Shown one piece after another: positions 16,079 through 24,900 of a DNA stretch of 64,000 nucleotides (position 1 is the first letter of the stretch; the number at the start of each line of letters is the position of its first letter). The translations under genes and the position numbers were made by a program. The notes below the pieces were generated by a model that saw only the letters and a program-made list of their open reading frames with translations, was not told the origin of the DNA and made no database searches. Source of the DNA: Pedobacter roseus (GTDB taxonomy: Bacteria > Bacteroidota > Bacteroidia > Sphingobacteriales > Sphingobacteriaceae). The stretch lies in assembly GCF_014395225.1 (NCBI RefSeq), contig NZ_CP060723.1, forward strand, positions 434,001-498,000. The letters run 5' to 3'.

Positions 16079-17497
16079 TTAGGCAGTAGTTAAATTTACG
16101 TATTGTTTATTGTTTTTGATCATTGACATTCCTTCTCTGTACGTCATGTGCACCAAGCCTTTACTTTGGCGGTTTTGTTTGCTTATCCGGTATAAGATGT
16201 CCCAGTGACGAATGATCTCCTTCCAGGCAAAAAAGATAGAGTGTTTGGGGTCGTATATATGGGCAGGTTCGCTGGCAGCCCCGTTAACTTCAATTATCAT
16301 GAATCTACCCGCGCACAGCTCGGACCAGCTACTGTACTTAATATCTAAGCGGCCGTAAAAAAAACCTGGAATCTTTTTGCAAACTGCGTCGATGTGTTGT
16401 AATGGATCCAGGCTTATCTGGTGGCTCAGATCGCTGAATTTAGCGCCGCGACTATGGTTGCCATAAGGGGCGGGATAGTAAGTTTCGCCGACAGGCAAAA
16501 CATTTTGCAACATGCTGCTATCGGTCTTTGTTAGCGACTGGATTTGTAGCAGGTATCTTGGATTTTTAACCAGTAATTCCAATATTGTTGATTTTCCGTC
16601 GCCAGTAACATTCATCAGTTCCTTACCCACAATACCGGTTACAGTACCTTTATTGCTGCCCGGCATCCGGCTATAAAATATCCCCGCTTCGTTGGGGAAG
16701 CTTATGTATTCCTGTAACAAAAAATCTACCTTGCTGTTACGCGCATATTGTGCAAGGTCGTCAAGTGTGTTAAGCAGCTTAACCTGCAGGCCGCGTTGTC
16801 CTATATCAGGTTTTGCTATCAGCGGTAGTTGCATTCCAATAAAGTCGAGTGCGGTACCTGCTTTAATCAACAAAGTTTTAGGACAATGTTGCGATGGGAT
16901 ATGGGCATAAATATCATTTTTATTATCCATAGCAAATCCGCCGTTCTTCATGCCGGGGTTGGCGGTATTAAAAAAGAACATCGAACGCGATTTGATGCTT
17001 AGCCAAAGCCAGTAAAACATCACCGGAATATAAACCATATAATAGGGCCAGTATTCCCAGTTAAATAATTTGACAAAGAGGATGCGTAAGCCCAGCCAAG
17101 GTATCTTTTGCTTAAACGCGTTTAATTTTTCTACGTGTCGCGAGCCGGTTTTTAGGTCATCATAAGTCATGGTGATTTTGCCGGATGACATTCGGATACT
17201 GGTAATACTAACTGTGCTAATAGGGCCGCTCAACCGTTCACTCTCGTGAAAGCCCATTACTGAGCTGCTATCCAGGGGAATGTCCGACTTTAACCATTTT
17301 TTAAATTGGCGAGCTTTATCAGCTTGAATTGCTTCATTATAAAGTGTTGGGGAACTCCAGATATAAGCTCTTTTTTTGTCAAGCGATGTTAGATGTTTTT
17401 TATTGCCATCCCAACGGCATTCATAAAGTAATTTGTTTGCACAAACAACTAAAGTAAAGGGTTCCACATCAAATAGATTAGCTGCTTTAAAATACAA
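16079..17497 (-). CDS. NRDE C-terminus fused to ATP-grasp ligase
   Basis: This 472-residue frame begins with the C-terminal half of an NRDE/TANGO2 protein (FTLVVCANKLLYECRWDG, AYIWSSPTLYNEAI, then GPISTVSITSIRM to about residue 128). It continues without a stop into an ATP-grasp domain from about residue 130. Signs of that domain are LIAKPDIGQRGLQVKLL, FLLQEYISFPNEAGIFY, and RLDIKYSS...FMIIEVNGA, which would carry the Mg-ATP ligands; it resembles D-Ala-D-Ala-ligase-like proteins. The NRDE N-terminus lies in the neighbouring frame (17524-17787); one missing base in a G-run at about 17532-17536 breaks the link, and restoring it gives a 569-residue fusion. Ligase substrate unknown. Confidence 0.75.
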   Translation of the reverse strand: MYFKAANLFDVEPFTLVVCANKLLYECRWDGNKKHLTSLDKKRAYIWSSPTLYNEAIQADKARQFKKWLKSDIPLDSSSVMGFHESERLSGPISTVSITSIRMSSGKITMTYDDLKTGSRHVEKLNAFKQKIPWLGLRILFVKLFNWEYWPYYMVYIPVMFYWLWLSIKSRSMFFFNTANPGMKNGGFAMDNKNDIYAHIPSQHCPKTLLIKAGTALDFIGMQLPLIAKPDIGQRGLQVKLLNTLDDLAQYARNSKVDFLLQEYISFPNEAGIFYSRMPGSNKGTVTGIVGKELMNVTGDGKSTILELLVKNPRYLLQIQSLTKTDSSMLQNVLPVGETYYPAPYGNHSRGAKFSDLSHQISLDPLQHIDAVCKKIPGFFYGRLDIKYSSWSELCAGRFMIIEVNGAASEPAHIYDPKHSIFFAWKEIIRHWDILYRISKQNRQSKGLVHMTYREGMSMIKNNKQYVNLTTA

Positions 17498-17523
17498 ATC
17501 GGGCTTATCAGAACCTATTGCTT

Positions 17524-17787
17524 CTAAGACGATTGCCCCCTGCTTTTAGTATAGGTAGGTTTTTGATTGTGCTTTACAAATGCTCCATTCAAAAGTACTA
17601 CGATGTTTCCGGTTGCTTTAGCGGCTATCCAACTGCCATTTTTGTCAGGATCTTTTGGGTAAAGTACATCGCCATCAAACGCTTTGTAAATTGCAGGGGC
17701 AAGGGCGGGGCTACGATGACGGTGTTCGTCGCGGTTAGAGGTTAGGTAAAAGCCATCATTTGTTGGGATATAGGTTACTGTGCACAT
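17524..17787 (-). CDS. NRDE/TANGO2 N-terminus, frameshifted
   Basis: This 87-codon frame carries the diagnostic start of the NRDE family: MCTVTYIPT, then LTSNRDEHRHRSPA, LYPKDPDKNGSWIA and VVLLNGAF. It ends at KSRG, after which a G5 run should be G6 to continue as AIVLEAIGSDKP into the 16079-17497 frame. Its start overlaps the DinB gene end by 13 bases, indicating translational coupling. TANGO2-type proteins have poorly known roles in metabolism and haem handling. The gene is therefore either broken or carries a sequencing error. Confidence 0.8.
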   Translation of the reverse strand: MCTVTYIPTNDGFYLTSNRDEHRHRSPALAPAIYKAFDGDVLYPKDPDKNGSWIAAKATGNIVVLLNGAFVKHNQKPTYTKSRGQSS

Positions 17788-18263
17788 GCTTGTCTGAATT
17801 TTAATGTTGAAGCCGCAATGCCGAATCCCGGCGGAATTTCAATGATCGAAACCGCATTAACGCCTATGCGGATCAAAGCCATATGATGAACGGTGTGCTC
17901 CATATTATAAACAAGTTCCCTGTAATAATTGGTGGCAATGCTCTGTTTATCTCCATAATTTACAATAAGACATAATTCCCTATCTGGTTTTCCTAAACTA
18001 TCGCTTATATTTTGCAAATGCGTTATAGCAGTATCTCTATTGCTTTCTAACTCATAGCTTCTTTGTCGCTGATCATAATCAACTGCACCACTCAAATAAC
18101 CTTTGTTGAGCTCAATGAAAAACTCTAGGATATGGCGGGTATGCTGTCCGATGGTGGAACCGGATAAAACTGTTACAGGCTGCGTAAACTGCTCATTGGT
18201 TAATGCTGCTATAGTTACGCATAATTGTTCAATCAAATGAGTTATCGATTCTTTAAACTGCAT
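17775..18263 (-). CDS. DinB-family protein
   Basis: A 162-residue four-helix protein of the DinB/YfiT-like superfamily. The three metal-binding histidines are likely H38 in GQHTRHILEF or its neighbour, and the HTVHHMALIRIG block near residue 127. Family members are putative metal-dependent thiol (for example bacillithiol) transferases or of unknown function. It overlaps the DoxX gene by 11 bases upstream and the NRDE gene by 13 bases downstream, so it is in the middle of the operon. Confidence 0.85.
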   Translation of the reverse strand: MQFKESITHLIEQLCVTIAALTNEQFTQPVTVLSGSTIGQHTRHILEFFIELNKGYLSGAVDYDQRQRSYELESNRDTAITHLQNISDSLGKPDRELCLIVNYGDKQSIATNYYRELVYNMEHTVHHMALIRIGVNAVSIIEIPPGFGIAASTLKFRQACAQ

Positions 18264-18669
18264 AAGGCCCGGATTTTATAAAGGGAATATAATCGAGTAA
18301 TTGCTTCCTTAATAAGAATACCAGCGCTGTACAACTGCTAAAGGTGAGTATCGCTAATATAAATAATTTACCGCCATCATTTTGCACGTTGATCCCTAAT
18401 TTCGTCAGGTGGAAAAAGATAGCGCCGGTGATAATACCAACACCTGTTAGCGCGCCCAAACTGGTGGTCCGGGGGATCAGGATCAATACCGAGGCAATCA
18501 GTTCCACACAGCCGATACCGATGCGGCCCCAGGGTTCCATTCCCAATTTGGTGAAGATGTAGACCGATTCAGGAGCGGCAGTAAATTTAAAGAACAGGGT
18601 TTGCAGCATGATCGCTGCGGCCATCAGGCGCAGTGCCCAGATAACTATATTAGAGGTTTTAGTCGTCAT
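18253..18669 (-). CDS. DoxX-family membrane protein
   Basis: A 138-residue protein with four predicted transmembrane helices (VIWALRLMAAAIMLQTLFF, GIGCVELIASVLILI, LGALTGVGIITGAIFFHL, LFILAILTFSSCTALVFLL). FFKFTAAPESVYIFTKLGME and the GxxELI segment fit DoxX/DoxD-like proteins. DoxX proteins are inner-membrane subunits linked to quinone or thiol redox reactions. It lies 12 bases after the second YHS gene. Confidence 0.85.
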   Translation of the reverse strand: MTTKTSNIVIWALRLMAAAIMLQTLFFKFTAAPESVYIFTKLGMEPWGRIGIGCVELIASVLILIPRTTSLGALTGVGIITGAIFFHLTKLGINVQNDGGKLFILAILTFSSCTALVFLLRKQLLDYIPFIKSGPYAV

Positions 18670-18681
18670 GATGGTTAAGGT

Positions 18682-19122
18682 TTATTGATTTTTTATTGTC
18701 GGCCATTGCTGGTCCGCCTTGATAATCAGGTTGCTTTGGTCTTTCGACCACATCTCTTTCACTTTAGAATTGTAGTTGAAATAAAGCTTGTCGTTCACAA
18801 TGGTCCAGGTATCGGTTTGCGTAGTGGCTTTATGTCCGTCGGCAGTACCATAAGCACAATAGCCACCGTATTCCGGAGCATATTTTTCGGGCGTTGCCTT
18901 AAACGTGTTCAAGTCTTCGGTATTTGCAAAAAGCCAGGTGGCGTTGTTCCACTCGTAGGAAAGGCTGTCTACGCCTTTAACTGCCTTAGACTGTTTAAAG
19001 AAAGCAACCGGGTCATATCCTTTTATGGCTTTACCGCCTGATACAAATACTGCTGATTTTTGCGCACTGGCGTTTAAAAAACTAAAAGTTGCAAGTATTG
19101 CAATGATGATGGTTCGTTTCAT
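18682..19122 (-). CDS. Secreted YHS-domain protein 1
   Basis: A 146-residue secreted protein (signal peptide about 1-20, NASAQ) consisting of one YHS domain. Hallmarks: AIKGYDPVAFF, VKGVDSLSYEW, ANTEDLNTFKATPEKYAPEY and GGYCAYG with the single conserved Cys. YHS domains are small metal-associated modules found with copper ATPases and oxygenases; free secreted versions are uncharacterised. A paralog precedes it by 27 bases. Confidence 0.88.
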   Translation of the reverse strand: MKRTIIIAILATFSFLNASAQKSAVFVSGGKAIKGYDPVAFFKQSKAVKGVDSLSYEWNNATWLFANTEDLNTFKATPEKYAPEYGGYCAYGTADGHKATTQTDTWTIVNDKLYFNYNSKVKEMWSKDQSNLIIKADQQWPTIKNQ

Positions 19123-19149
19123 ATTGTGTTTAAATTAGTTTGGTTGATA

Positions 19150-19623
19150 TCAGTTTTGAACAAATTTATTCCAGTTAGCATCCGCTTTTGTTTTCAGGTT
19201 GCTTTCGTTCTTATCCCAGGATTTTTTGGTGTTATTGAAGAATTTATTGTAGAAGAGGTATAGCTTGCCATTTACCAGCTTAAAGGTTTCCGGGTCTACT
19301 GATACCTTTTTGCCATTATCGCCCATGGCAAAAGCGCACCAACCGCCGTATTGAGGCTCGTATTTGGATGGGGATGCTTTAAAAAGATCACGATCCTGCG
19401 TGTTGGCAAAGCGATAGGTTATGCCTTCAATTAATAGCGCAATATCTTTTTTGCCTTCAACTGCTTTTTGTTTGGTGAAATAAGTAACAGGGTCATAACC
19501 AGAAAGGGCCAGACCTGATTGATCTAAATTGTACTGCCTTTTTCGTGTTTCCACAGAAATCTGTGCATGTACGTTGCTTAGCGTAAAGCCTGTTAGTAGT
19601 AAAAGAAGAATGAATTTGTACAT
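19150..19623 (-). CDS. Secreted YHS-domain protein 2
   Basis: A 157-residue paralog of the next gene and first gene of the operon. The signal peptide ends near VHAQ; the domain shows ALSGYDPVTYF, RFANTQDRDLFKASPSKYEP and QYGGWCAFAMG with the conserved Cys. The tail KSWDKNESNLKTKADANW parallels EMWSKDQSNLIIKADQQW of its neighbour, so the two arose by tandem duplication. Function unknown. The promoter should lie between 19623 and 19743, shared with the divergent DM13 gene. Confidence 0.88.
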   Translation of the reverse strand: MYKFILLLLLTGFTLSNVHAQISVETRKRQYNLDQSGLALSGYDPVTYFTKQKAVEGKKDIALLIEGITYRFANTQDRDLFKASPSKYEPQYGGWCAFAMGDNGKKVSVDPETFKLVNGKLYLFYNKFFNNTKKSWDKNESNLKTKADANWNKFVQN

Positions 19624-20115
19624 GATGTTGTGTTGTTGTTTTCCTGCTTTGTCGCAGGTATCGGCAAAACCTTACAATAAATTTTTATTTGTAAGGAAAC
19701 CGCAGACTTAGCGACTAAATCTGAAACCTAATTAATCAGCACATGAGACATTTTATCTATTGGAGCGCTGTAATCGCATTTACTATAAGCTTTGCCTCCT
19801 GTAAAAAAGAAACCACGCCGACAATGGTTCTAAACGAAAAAGTCGATACCGCTGCGGCCAAACTGGTAACCGGTAGCAGCGATTTCAGCAATGGATCGTA
19901 TGGGCAAGTTACCGGTGCGGCCCGCATTTATGTTACTAATGGGAAGTACCAACTGGCATTGGAAAATTTTGCCAGCAGCAACGGCCCCGATCTTAAAGTG
20001 TATATCAGCAAGGAGCAGCAGCCGTTCAACTTTGTGAACCTTGGTTCCCTTTACAGTACTCAAAAGTCAAGATGTGTGCTTTCTGAACGTTTTGATGTTC
20101 AGTGTTTTATATCGA

Positions 20116-20163
20116 ATTCGGTGAGTCATTTCAATTTTTCATTTTACTCACCGAATCACTCAC
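20116..20163. repeat. att-like inverted repeat beside tRNA-Ser
   Basis: ATTCGGTGAGT (20116-20126) and ACTCACCGAAT (20146-20156) form an 11-bp perfect inverted repeat, followed by CACTCACC. The same arms occur at 10400-10410 and 10561-10579. They interrupt the DM13 gene. Confidence 0.6.
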
Positions 20164-20207
20164 CAGAACTATGCGAATTTATGCATATTTTGTGGGGTGC
20201 CGGAAAT

Positions 20208-20243
20208 GAAAAAAGCCTGCTATCATACGATCTGCAGGCTTTT
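20208..20243 (-). terminator. tRNA-Ser terminator
   Basis: AAAAGCCTGC pairs with GCAGGCTTTT; the A-run gives a minus-strand T-tract. It is placed 20 bases after the tRNA 3' end. Confidence 0.8.
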
Positions 20244-20263
20244 GTTGGTTTTTGAAACCATAT

Positions 20264-20353
20264 TGGCGGAGAGTGGGGGATTCGAACCCGCGGACCCTTT
20301 AACAAGTCAACAGTTTTCAAGACTGCCGCAATCGACCACTCTGCCAACTCTCC
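20264..20353 (-). tRNA. tRNA-Ser (UGA anticodon)
   Basis: A complete class II tRNA of 90 nt. Acceptor arms GGAGAGT and ACTCTCC pair over seven bases; discriminator G and CCA are encoded. The anticodon stem GCAGT/ACTGT holds the loop CTTGAAA with TGA, reading UCA codons. A long variable arm (TTGACTTGTTAAAGGGTC region) and the T-loop GGTTCGAATCC are present. Its 3' end is the target copied at 10487 and 8534. Confidence 0.95.
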
Positions 20354-20525
20354 GCCGCAAAAGTACAAACTTGAAGCAAATCTGCAAATAATTTCTACTT
20401 AAATATTTTAATTAATATTTTAACTCTTGCTAATCATTTAGTTAGCAGGCATAAAAAAATCAAAAAGCATCAATATACAGCTAATTTAAGCTCTATATAT
20501 TGGAGTTTTGTGTTTGTGTTTTGGA

Positions 20526-20972
20526 CTAAGCGGTCTGTTTTGGTAAGATTTTTTCGTGTTCTACCGATAAAATTCCATTTCCTTCAATCGCAAAACAGAT
20601 TAATCCTACCAATACTGAAACCGAAAACCAAAATTCTGAATAGGGTTTAAAAATGCCTCCCGAAATATTGATGAAGAATACGGCACCGATTAGTATGGGT
20701 AAATTAATGAGGCAAAATGTACGTGTGTAGGTCCCCAGGGTAATGGCTAAACCACCGATAATGTGTAATACAATAATGAAATGTGCCAGTAAGCTAATGC
20801 TTATTGCTGTACCTAAGAAAGCGCCTCTCATTAAATTACTAAATGCTTGCATATTGACGTAAAAATCAATGCCCTTCCAGATTAAAACGAGGCCTAATAA
20901 AATTCTAAAATAATCTAACCATTTTGGGTGGTGATGATCGCCCCAGTTCTCGATTTTCTTAAGCATGTTCAT
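20526..20972 (-). CDS. DoxX-like membrane protein
   Basis: A 148-residue inner-membrane protein with four hydrophobic helices (LDYFRILLGLVLIWKGIDFY, ISISLLAHFIIVLHIIGGLA, FCLINLPILIGAVFFI, FWFSVSVLVGLICFAIEG). The arrangement and the LGLVLIWKG opening fit DoxX-like proteins. A His-rich DHHHPKW segment precedes helix one. Not closely similar to the DoxX at 18253. Monocistronic; role unknown. Confidence 0.7.
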   Translation of the reverse strand: MNMLKKIENWGDHHHPKWLDYFRILLGLVLIWKGIDFYVNMQAFSNLMRGAFLGTAISISLLAHFIIVLHIIGGLAITLGTYTRTFCLINLPILIGAVFFINISGGIFKPYSEFWFSVSVLVGLICFAIEGNGILSVEHEKILPKQTA

Positions 20973-21078
20973 AACTTATATATTTTGGTTAATACAATTT
21001 ACGCATAATAAAGGATAATAACAATGGATATTAATTAATTGATTTTGAGGGTGAAATAGAAGGGATTGATGTATGAGA

Positions 21079-21144
21079 AGAAAGATTGCTTGCCCGAAAG
21101 GTCGGGGCAGGCTGTCGGCTGAAAAAGCCTTTCGTAATGACGAT
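21079..21144 (-). repeat. CGTCATT-family intergenic palindrome, copy A
   Basis: On the minus strand it reads CGTCATTACGAAAGGCTTTTT, CAGCCGAC..., AAGCAATCTTT, the same landmarks as the copy at 36513-36610, with an inserted GC-rich hairpin (GCCCGAAAGGTCGGGC type). Confidence 0.6.
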
Positions 21145-21170
21145 TCTTCGCGCCTGATAACTCTTTAAAA

Positions 21171-21995
21171 TTACACCTTCTTCTTTTCTGCGATCCTGCT
21201 GTTCAAGTAATCAGTAGGTGACATTCCAAACTGCTTGGCAAAATTGCGTCCGAAGTGCGATTGTGAGCTATAACCCACCATTTCAGAAATCTCGTAAATT
21301 TTCAACAGTCCTTCGTTTAAAAATTCAGCAGCTTTCTTTAACCTCGCCAAGTTGATCAGCTCGTTGGGGCTTAGGTTGGAAATCGATTTGATCTTGCGGT
21401 ACAGCGTAGGGCGGCTCATGTTCATCTTCTCGGCCAGATGCTCTACATCCAGGTCGGGATTGCTGATGTTTTTATTGATGGTATCCTGCAGTTTTTCTAG
21501 AAATACCTCATCTGCTTTTGAGTAGGCAATACTTTTAATATGCAATAGGGGGGAACTGGAGAAATATTCCTTGATTTTGTTCCTGTTTTTAATCAGGCTG
21601 GAAATCTGTACCTGCAAAAATTCTGGTGAAAAGGGTTTTTCTACATAAGCATCTGCTCCCAGTTCCAAACCTTCTATTTTTGATTGTAGCGAATTTTTTG
21701 CAGTAAGTAGGATCACGGGGATATGGCTGAACTCAAGGGTCGATTTTACTTTTGCGCAAAATTCAAAGCCATCCATTTCGGGCATCATCACATCGCTGAT
21801 AATGAGCTGAACGATTTCACGCTGTAAGATTTCCAAAGCTTCCACGCCGTTTCTGGCCTGTAGAACATGGTATTTTTCTTCAAGGTCATCCGAGATAAAA
21901 TCAAGGATATCCTCATTATCATCGACCAATAATACCACGTTTTTCTCTATTTCCTGTTGATCTTTCATCGTGAGCGAACCTACAATTTCTTCCAT
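21171..21995 (-). CDS. Receiver and AraC output half of a hybrid regulator
   Basis: A 274-residue protein with a receiver domain (about 18-135; D24/D25, phospho-acceptor D68 in LIISDVMMPEMDGFEF, K in LLTAKN) and a C-terminal AraC helix-turn-helix (about 170-270; KMNMSRPTLYRKIKSISNLS, then GYSSQSHFGRNFAKQFGMSP). In Bacteroidota these domains normally form the end of one hybrid two-component protein. The upstream kinase frame overlaps it by 16 bases, and adding one A at the A-run near 21996 joins them into 1327 residues. It controls the adjacent PUL. Confidence 0.88.
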   Translation of the reverse strand: MEEIVGSLTMKDQQEIEKNVVLLVDDNEDILDFISDDLEEKYHVLQARNGVEALEILQREIVQLIISDVMMPEMDGFEFCAKVKSTLEFSHIPVILLTAKNSLQSKIEGLELGADAYVEKPFSPEFLQVQISSLIKNRNKIKEYFSSSPLLHIKSIAYSKADEVFLEKLQDTINKNISNPDLDVEHLAEKMNMSRPTLYRKIKSISNLSPNELINLARLKKAAEFLNEGLLKIYEISEMVGYSSQSHFGRNFAKQFGMSPTDYLNSRIAEKKKV

Positions 21996-24900
21996 TTTCC
22001 GTTCAGGTTAAATTCAATAAGTTGATGGATGGGCAGTTCTAATACAAATATATTAAAATGATGGTCATTAACATCCAGGCACAACTCGCCGCTATGCAGC
22101 TGTGCGAGCGATTTGGAAATGGAAAGACCTATGCCCGTTCCGGTGGCGATCTGCGTTTCTTTAGCCCTGAAAAAAGGTTCAAAAATTTTATCTTTGATTT
22201 CTGCAGGTATTTTATTGCCGTCGCTTTTAACGCAAATCTTAAATTTATCCTGTTCGGCTGATTTCGATAAACTGATTTCAGCTGTCGTTTTTCCATATTT
22301 AATGGCATTATCAACCAGATTGCTGATGATTTTGTAAAAAGCTTCGACATCGATATAAGCCTGGAATGCTTTTTCGGGCAAGTTGATGGTATAAATGATA
22401 TTCCGATGTTCGGCTGCGGGCTGAAACTGGAGGAAAACATCCTTTATTATCTCACTGATATCTGCCTTTACAAAGTTTAGCGAAAAATCGCTGGTTTCGG
22501 TTTTCCTGAAATCGAGCAATTGATTGGTAAGTTTGAGCAGGCGATCTGTATTTCGGCCCATAATCCGCAGGTTTTTTTCAATGGCAGGCACAGCATCGGC
22601 CTGTTTAATCAATTTTTCCATTGGCCCGATGATAAGGGTAAGCGGGGTCCTGATCTCGTGAGCAACATTCGTAAAAAATTCGATTTTGGCCTGATAGACT
22701 TCCTTCTGTTTTTCATGCTCAAAAACTTCCATACGCCTGCTGTTTTTTAGCGCGATTTTTTGATGGTATCTCCGCACCAAAAAGAAAATAATTGCCCCGG
22801 CTACAACCACATAAATAAAATAGGCAAGAGGGCTAAGATAGAAAGGCGGTAGGATTTTGATGAGCAGTTTTACATTTTTGTTGCTCCAGGTACTGCTGCC
22901 TTCCACCATGGCTTTCACTTCAAAAATATATGTGCCCGGTGCAAGTTTTGTGAAATATACTTTCCGATTGGTTTTCAAGTACTCCCAATCTTTATAAAGC
23001 CCGGTCATTTTGTAAGCATACTCCGTCATTTCGGGCGAACGGTAGCTTAATGCTGCAAAATCAATGCTGAACGAAGATTGGTTATGGTTTAGTTCGATGG
23101 TATCGGCGTAAACGATCGATTTATTGGATATCGAATCGGTACCGTTTAAATCTGTTCCGGTACTGTTGATCTGAAATCCCGTTAAGAACACGGGGGTTTG
23201 GTAAATGGTCGGTTTAAGGTCGGCAGGATCGAAGCTGATTAGTCCTTTTACGCTTCCAAAGTACATTCTGCCGTCTTTGTCGTGATAGGCCGAGCTGTAA
23301 TTAAACTGGTCGGTCAGCAATCCATTTGCTTTAGTATAGGTTTTGCTTGTTCCCGTTGAAGGATCGAAGTGGATTAACCCGCGAGTACTGCTGATCCAGA
23401 ACTTATGAGAAGCATCTTCCTCAATACGGAACAGATAATTACTGGGAAAACCATTTTTTACACCATAACGTTTAAACCCTTGCGTTTTTTTATCAAATCT
23501 GGAAAGGCCTCCGCCATCTGTAGTGATCCAGATATGGTGTTTGCTATCTTCAAAAACGCTGTTAATGGTATTGTGGCTCAGGCTTTTTTGGTCATTCGCT
23601 TTATTCCGATAGTTTACAATCCCAGGTTTAGTTAAATTAAACTGAAAAACACCATCATTAAAGGTGCCCGCCCAGATATTGCCCTCACTGTCTTCAATCA
23701 CCGAATCATAAAACAGAAAAGGTAAGCCTGCAATGGGTTCAAAATCGTCGCGTTTGCGGTTGTAGCGGTAAATTCCGTTAATGGTGCCTACCAAAATTTC
23801 TCCAGACCTTGTTTTGCAAAAAGTAACAATAAAATTAGTTCGGAGTGCATTTCCGATACCTGCCTGATAGTGTTTGATTACCTTTTCGGTCTTCAGACTG
23901 ATCACATCCAGTCCATGTTCAAAAGTGCCCACCCAGAGTTTATCGCCATCTACCAACAGGCCATGGATATTGGAATAAGCAATGCTCCCGGGTTTTCCAT
24001 CGGGCAGAAAATGTTTAAATATTCCAGTTTTAGGATCAAGTTTGTTCAGCCCGGCATCTTCGGTACCGATCCAGAAATTACCAGCCTGATCTTTTGTGAT
24101 TTCCCTTACATCGCTTCCGCTAACGGAATTTGAGCCTTTCTGTGGGAAATATTTGGTGAACAGCGAGGTATGGCTCGAATAATAGTTTAAACCGCCAAAA
24201 TAAGTGCCTGTCCAAACGCCGCCTTCACGGTCCTGACAGATGGTATAAATGGCATTGTCACTTAGGGAATAATCGTTATTATATTGTTTCTGGATATGTG
24301 TAATCTTCTCTGTTTCGTCGTTGTAGATGTAAATGCCCGATTCGGTTGCAATCCAGAATTCATGAGGACCGGTTTTTTTAATGTCCCTTACAAAAATCGG
24401 TGTCTGATCGTCGTTCAGTTTTATAATATTCTTAGATTCTAAGGTAGTTGGGTTAAATAATTTGACCCCCTGATTGGTGGTGCCGATCAGCAGCTGGCCA
24501 CTTTCAGTTTCTGCGATGCGCGATACCCAGCCATATTCCGGCTTTTTATTTTTGCCGTTCACATTAAAGCTTTCGAAATTATTTTTTTTCTGGTTGTATT
24601 TTTCCAGTGTCCCCCTGCCGGTACTGATCCAGATACTGCCGTTTTTTAACACCGTAACCAAAGAGGCGTCAAAAGGGGCATTGGTGCTAAAAAGCTTTAT
24701 TTTCTTGCTGCTTTTATGATAGAGGTATATTTTAAAAGAAGATAAAATCCAAAGGTTTCCGTTCTGGTCGCTGGCTAGATCGATAATCCGCATGCCTTTT
24801 GTTTCTTTGATGAGCGAAAAACTTTCTTTTGATGGATTGTAAGCATATACTCCGTCGTTGGTACCCACCCAAAGGATTTGATTCTGATCGTGGTGAAGCG

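Larger units (their letters stand above)
19743..20255 (+). pseudogene. DM13-domain lipoprotein, truncated at island edge
   Basis: A predicted lipoprotein (Cys20 in FASC, followed by KKETT). Residues about 42-105 are the first part of a DM13 domain (GSSDFSNGSYGQVTGAARIY, then GPDLKVYISKEQQPFNFVNL), a fold tied to redox or haem-like functions. After LGSL at about 20058 the family pattern stops; the remaining 65 codons run through the att-like inverted repeat and the tRNA terminator and are not conserved-looking. The true C-terminus was lost by recombination at the tRNA-Ser site. Probably non-functional. Confidence 0.75.

Noticed and set aside
20156..20368. 70-codon minus-strand ORF over tRNA-Ser
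   Set aside because: It is the antiparallel reading of the tRNA and terminator.
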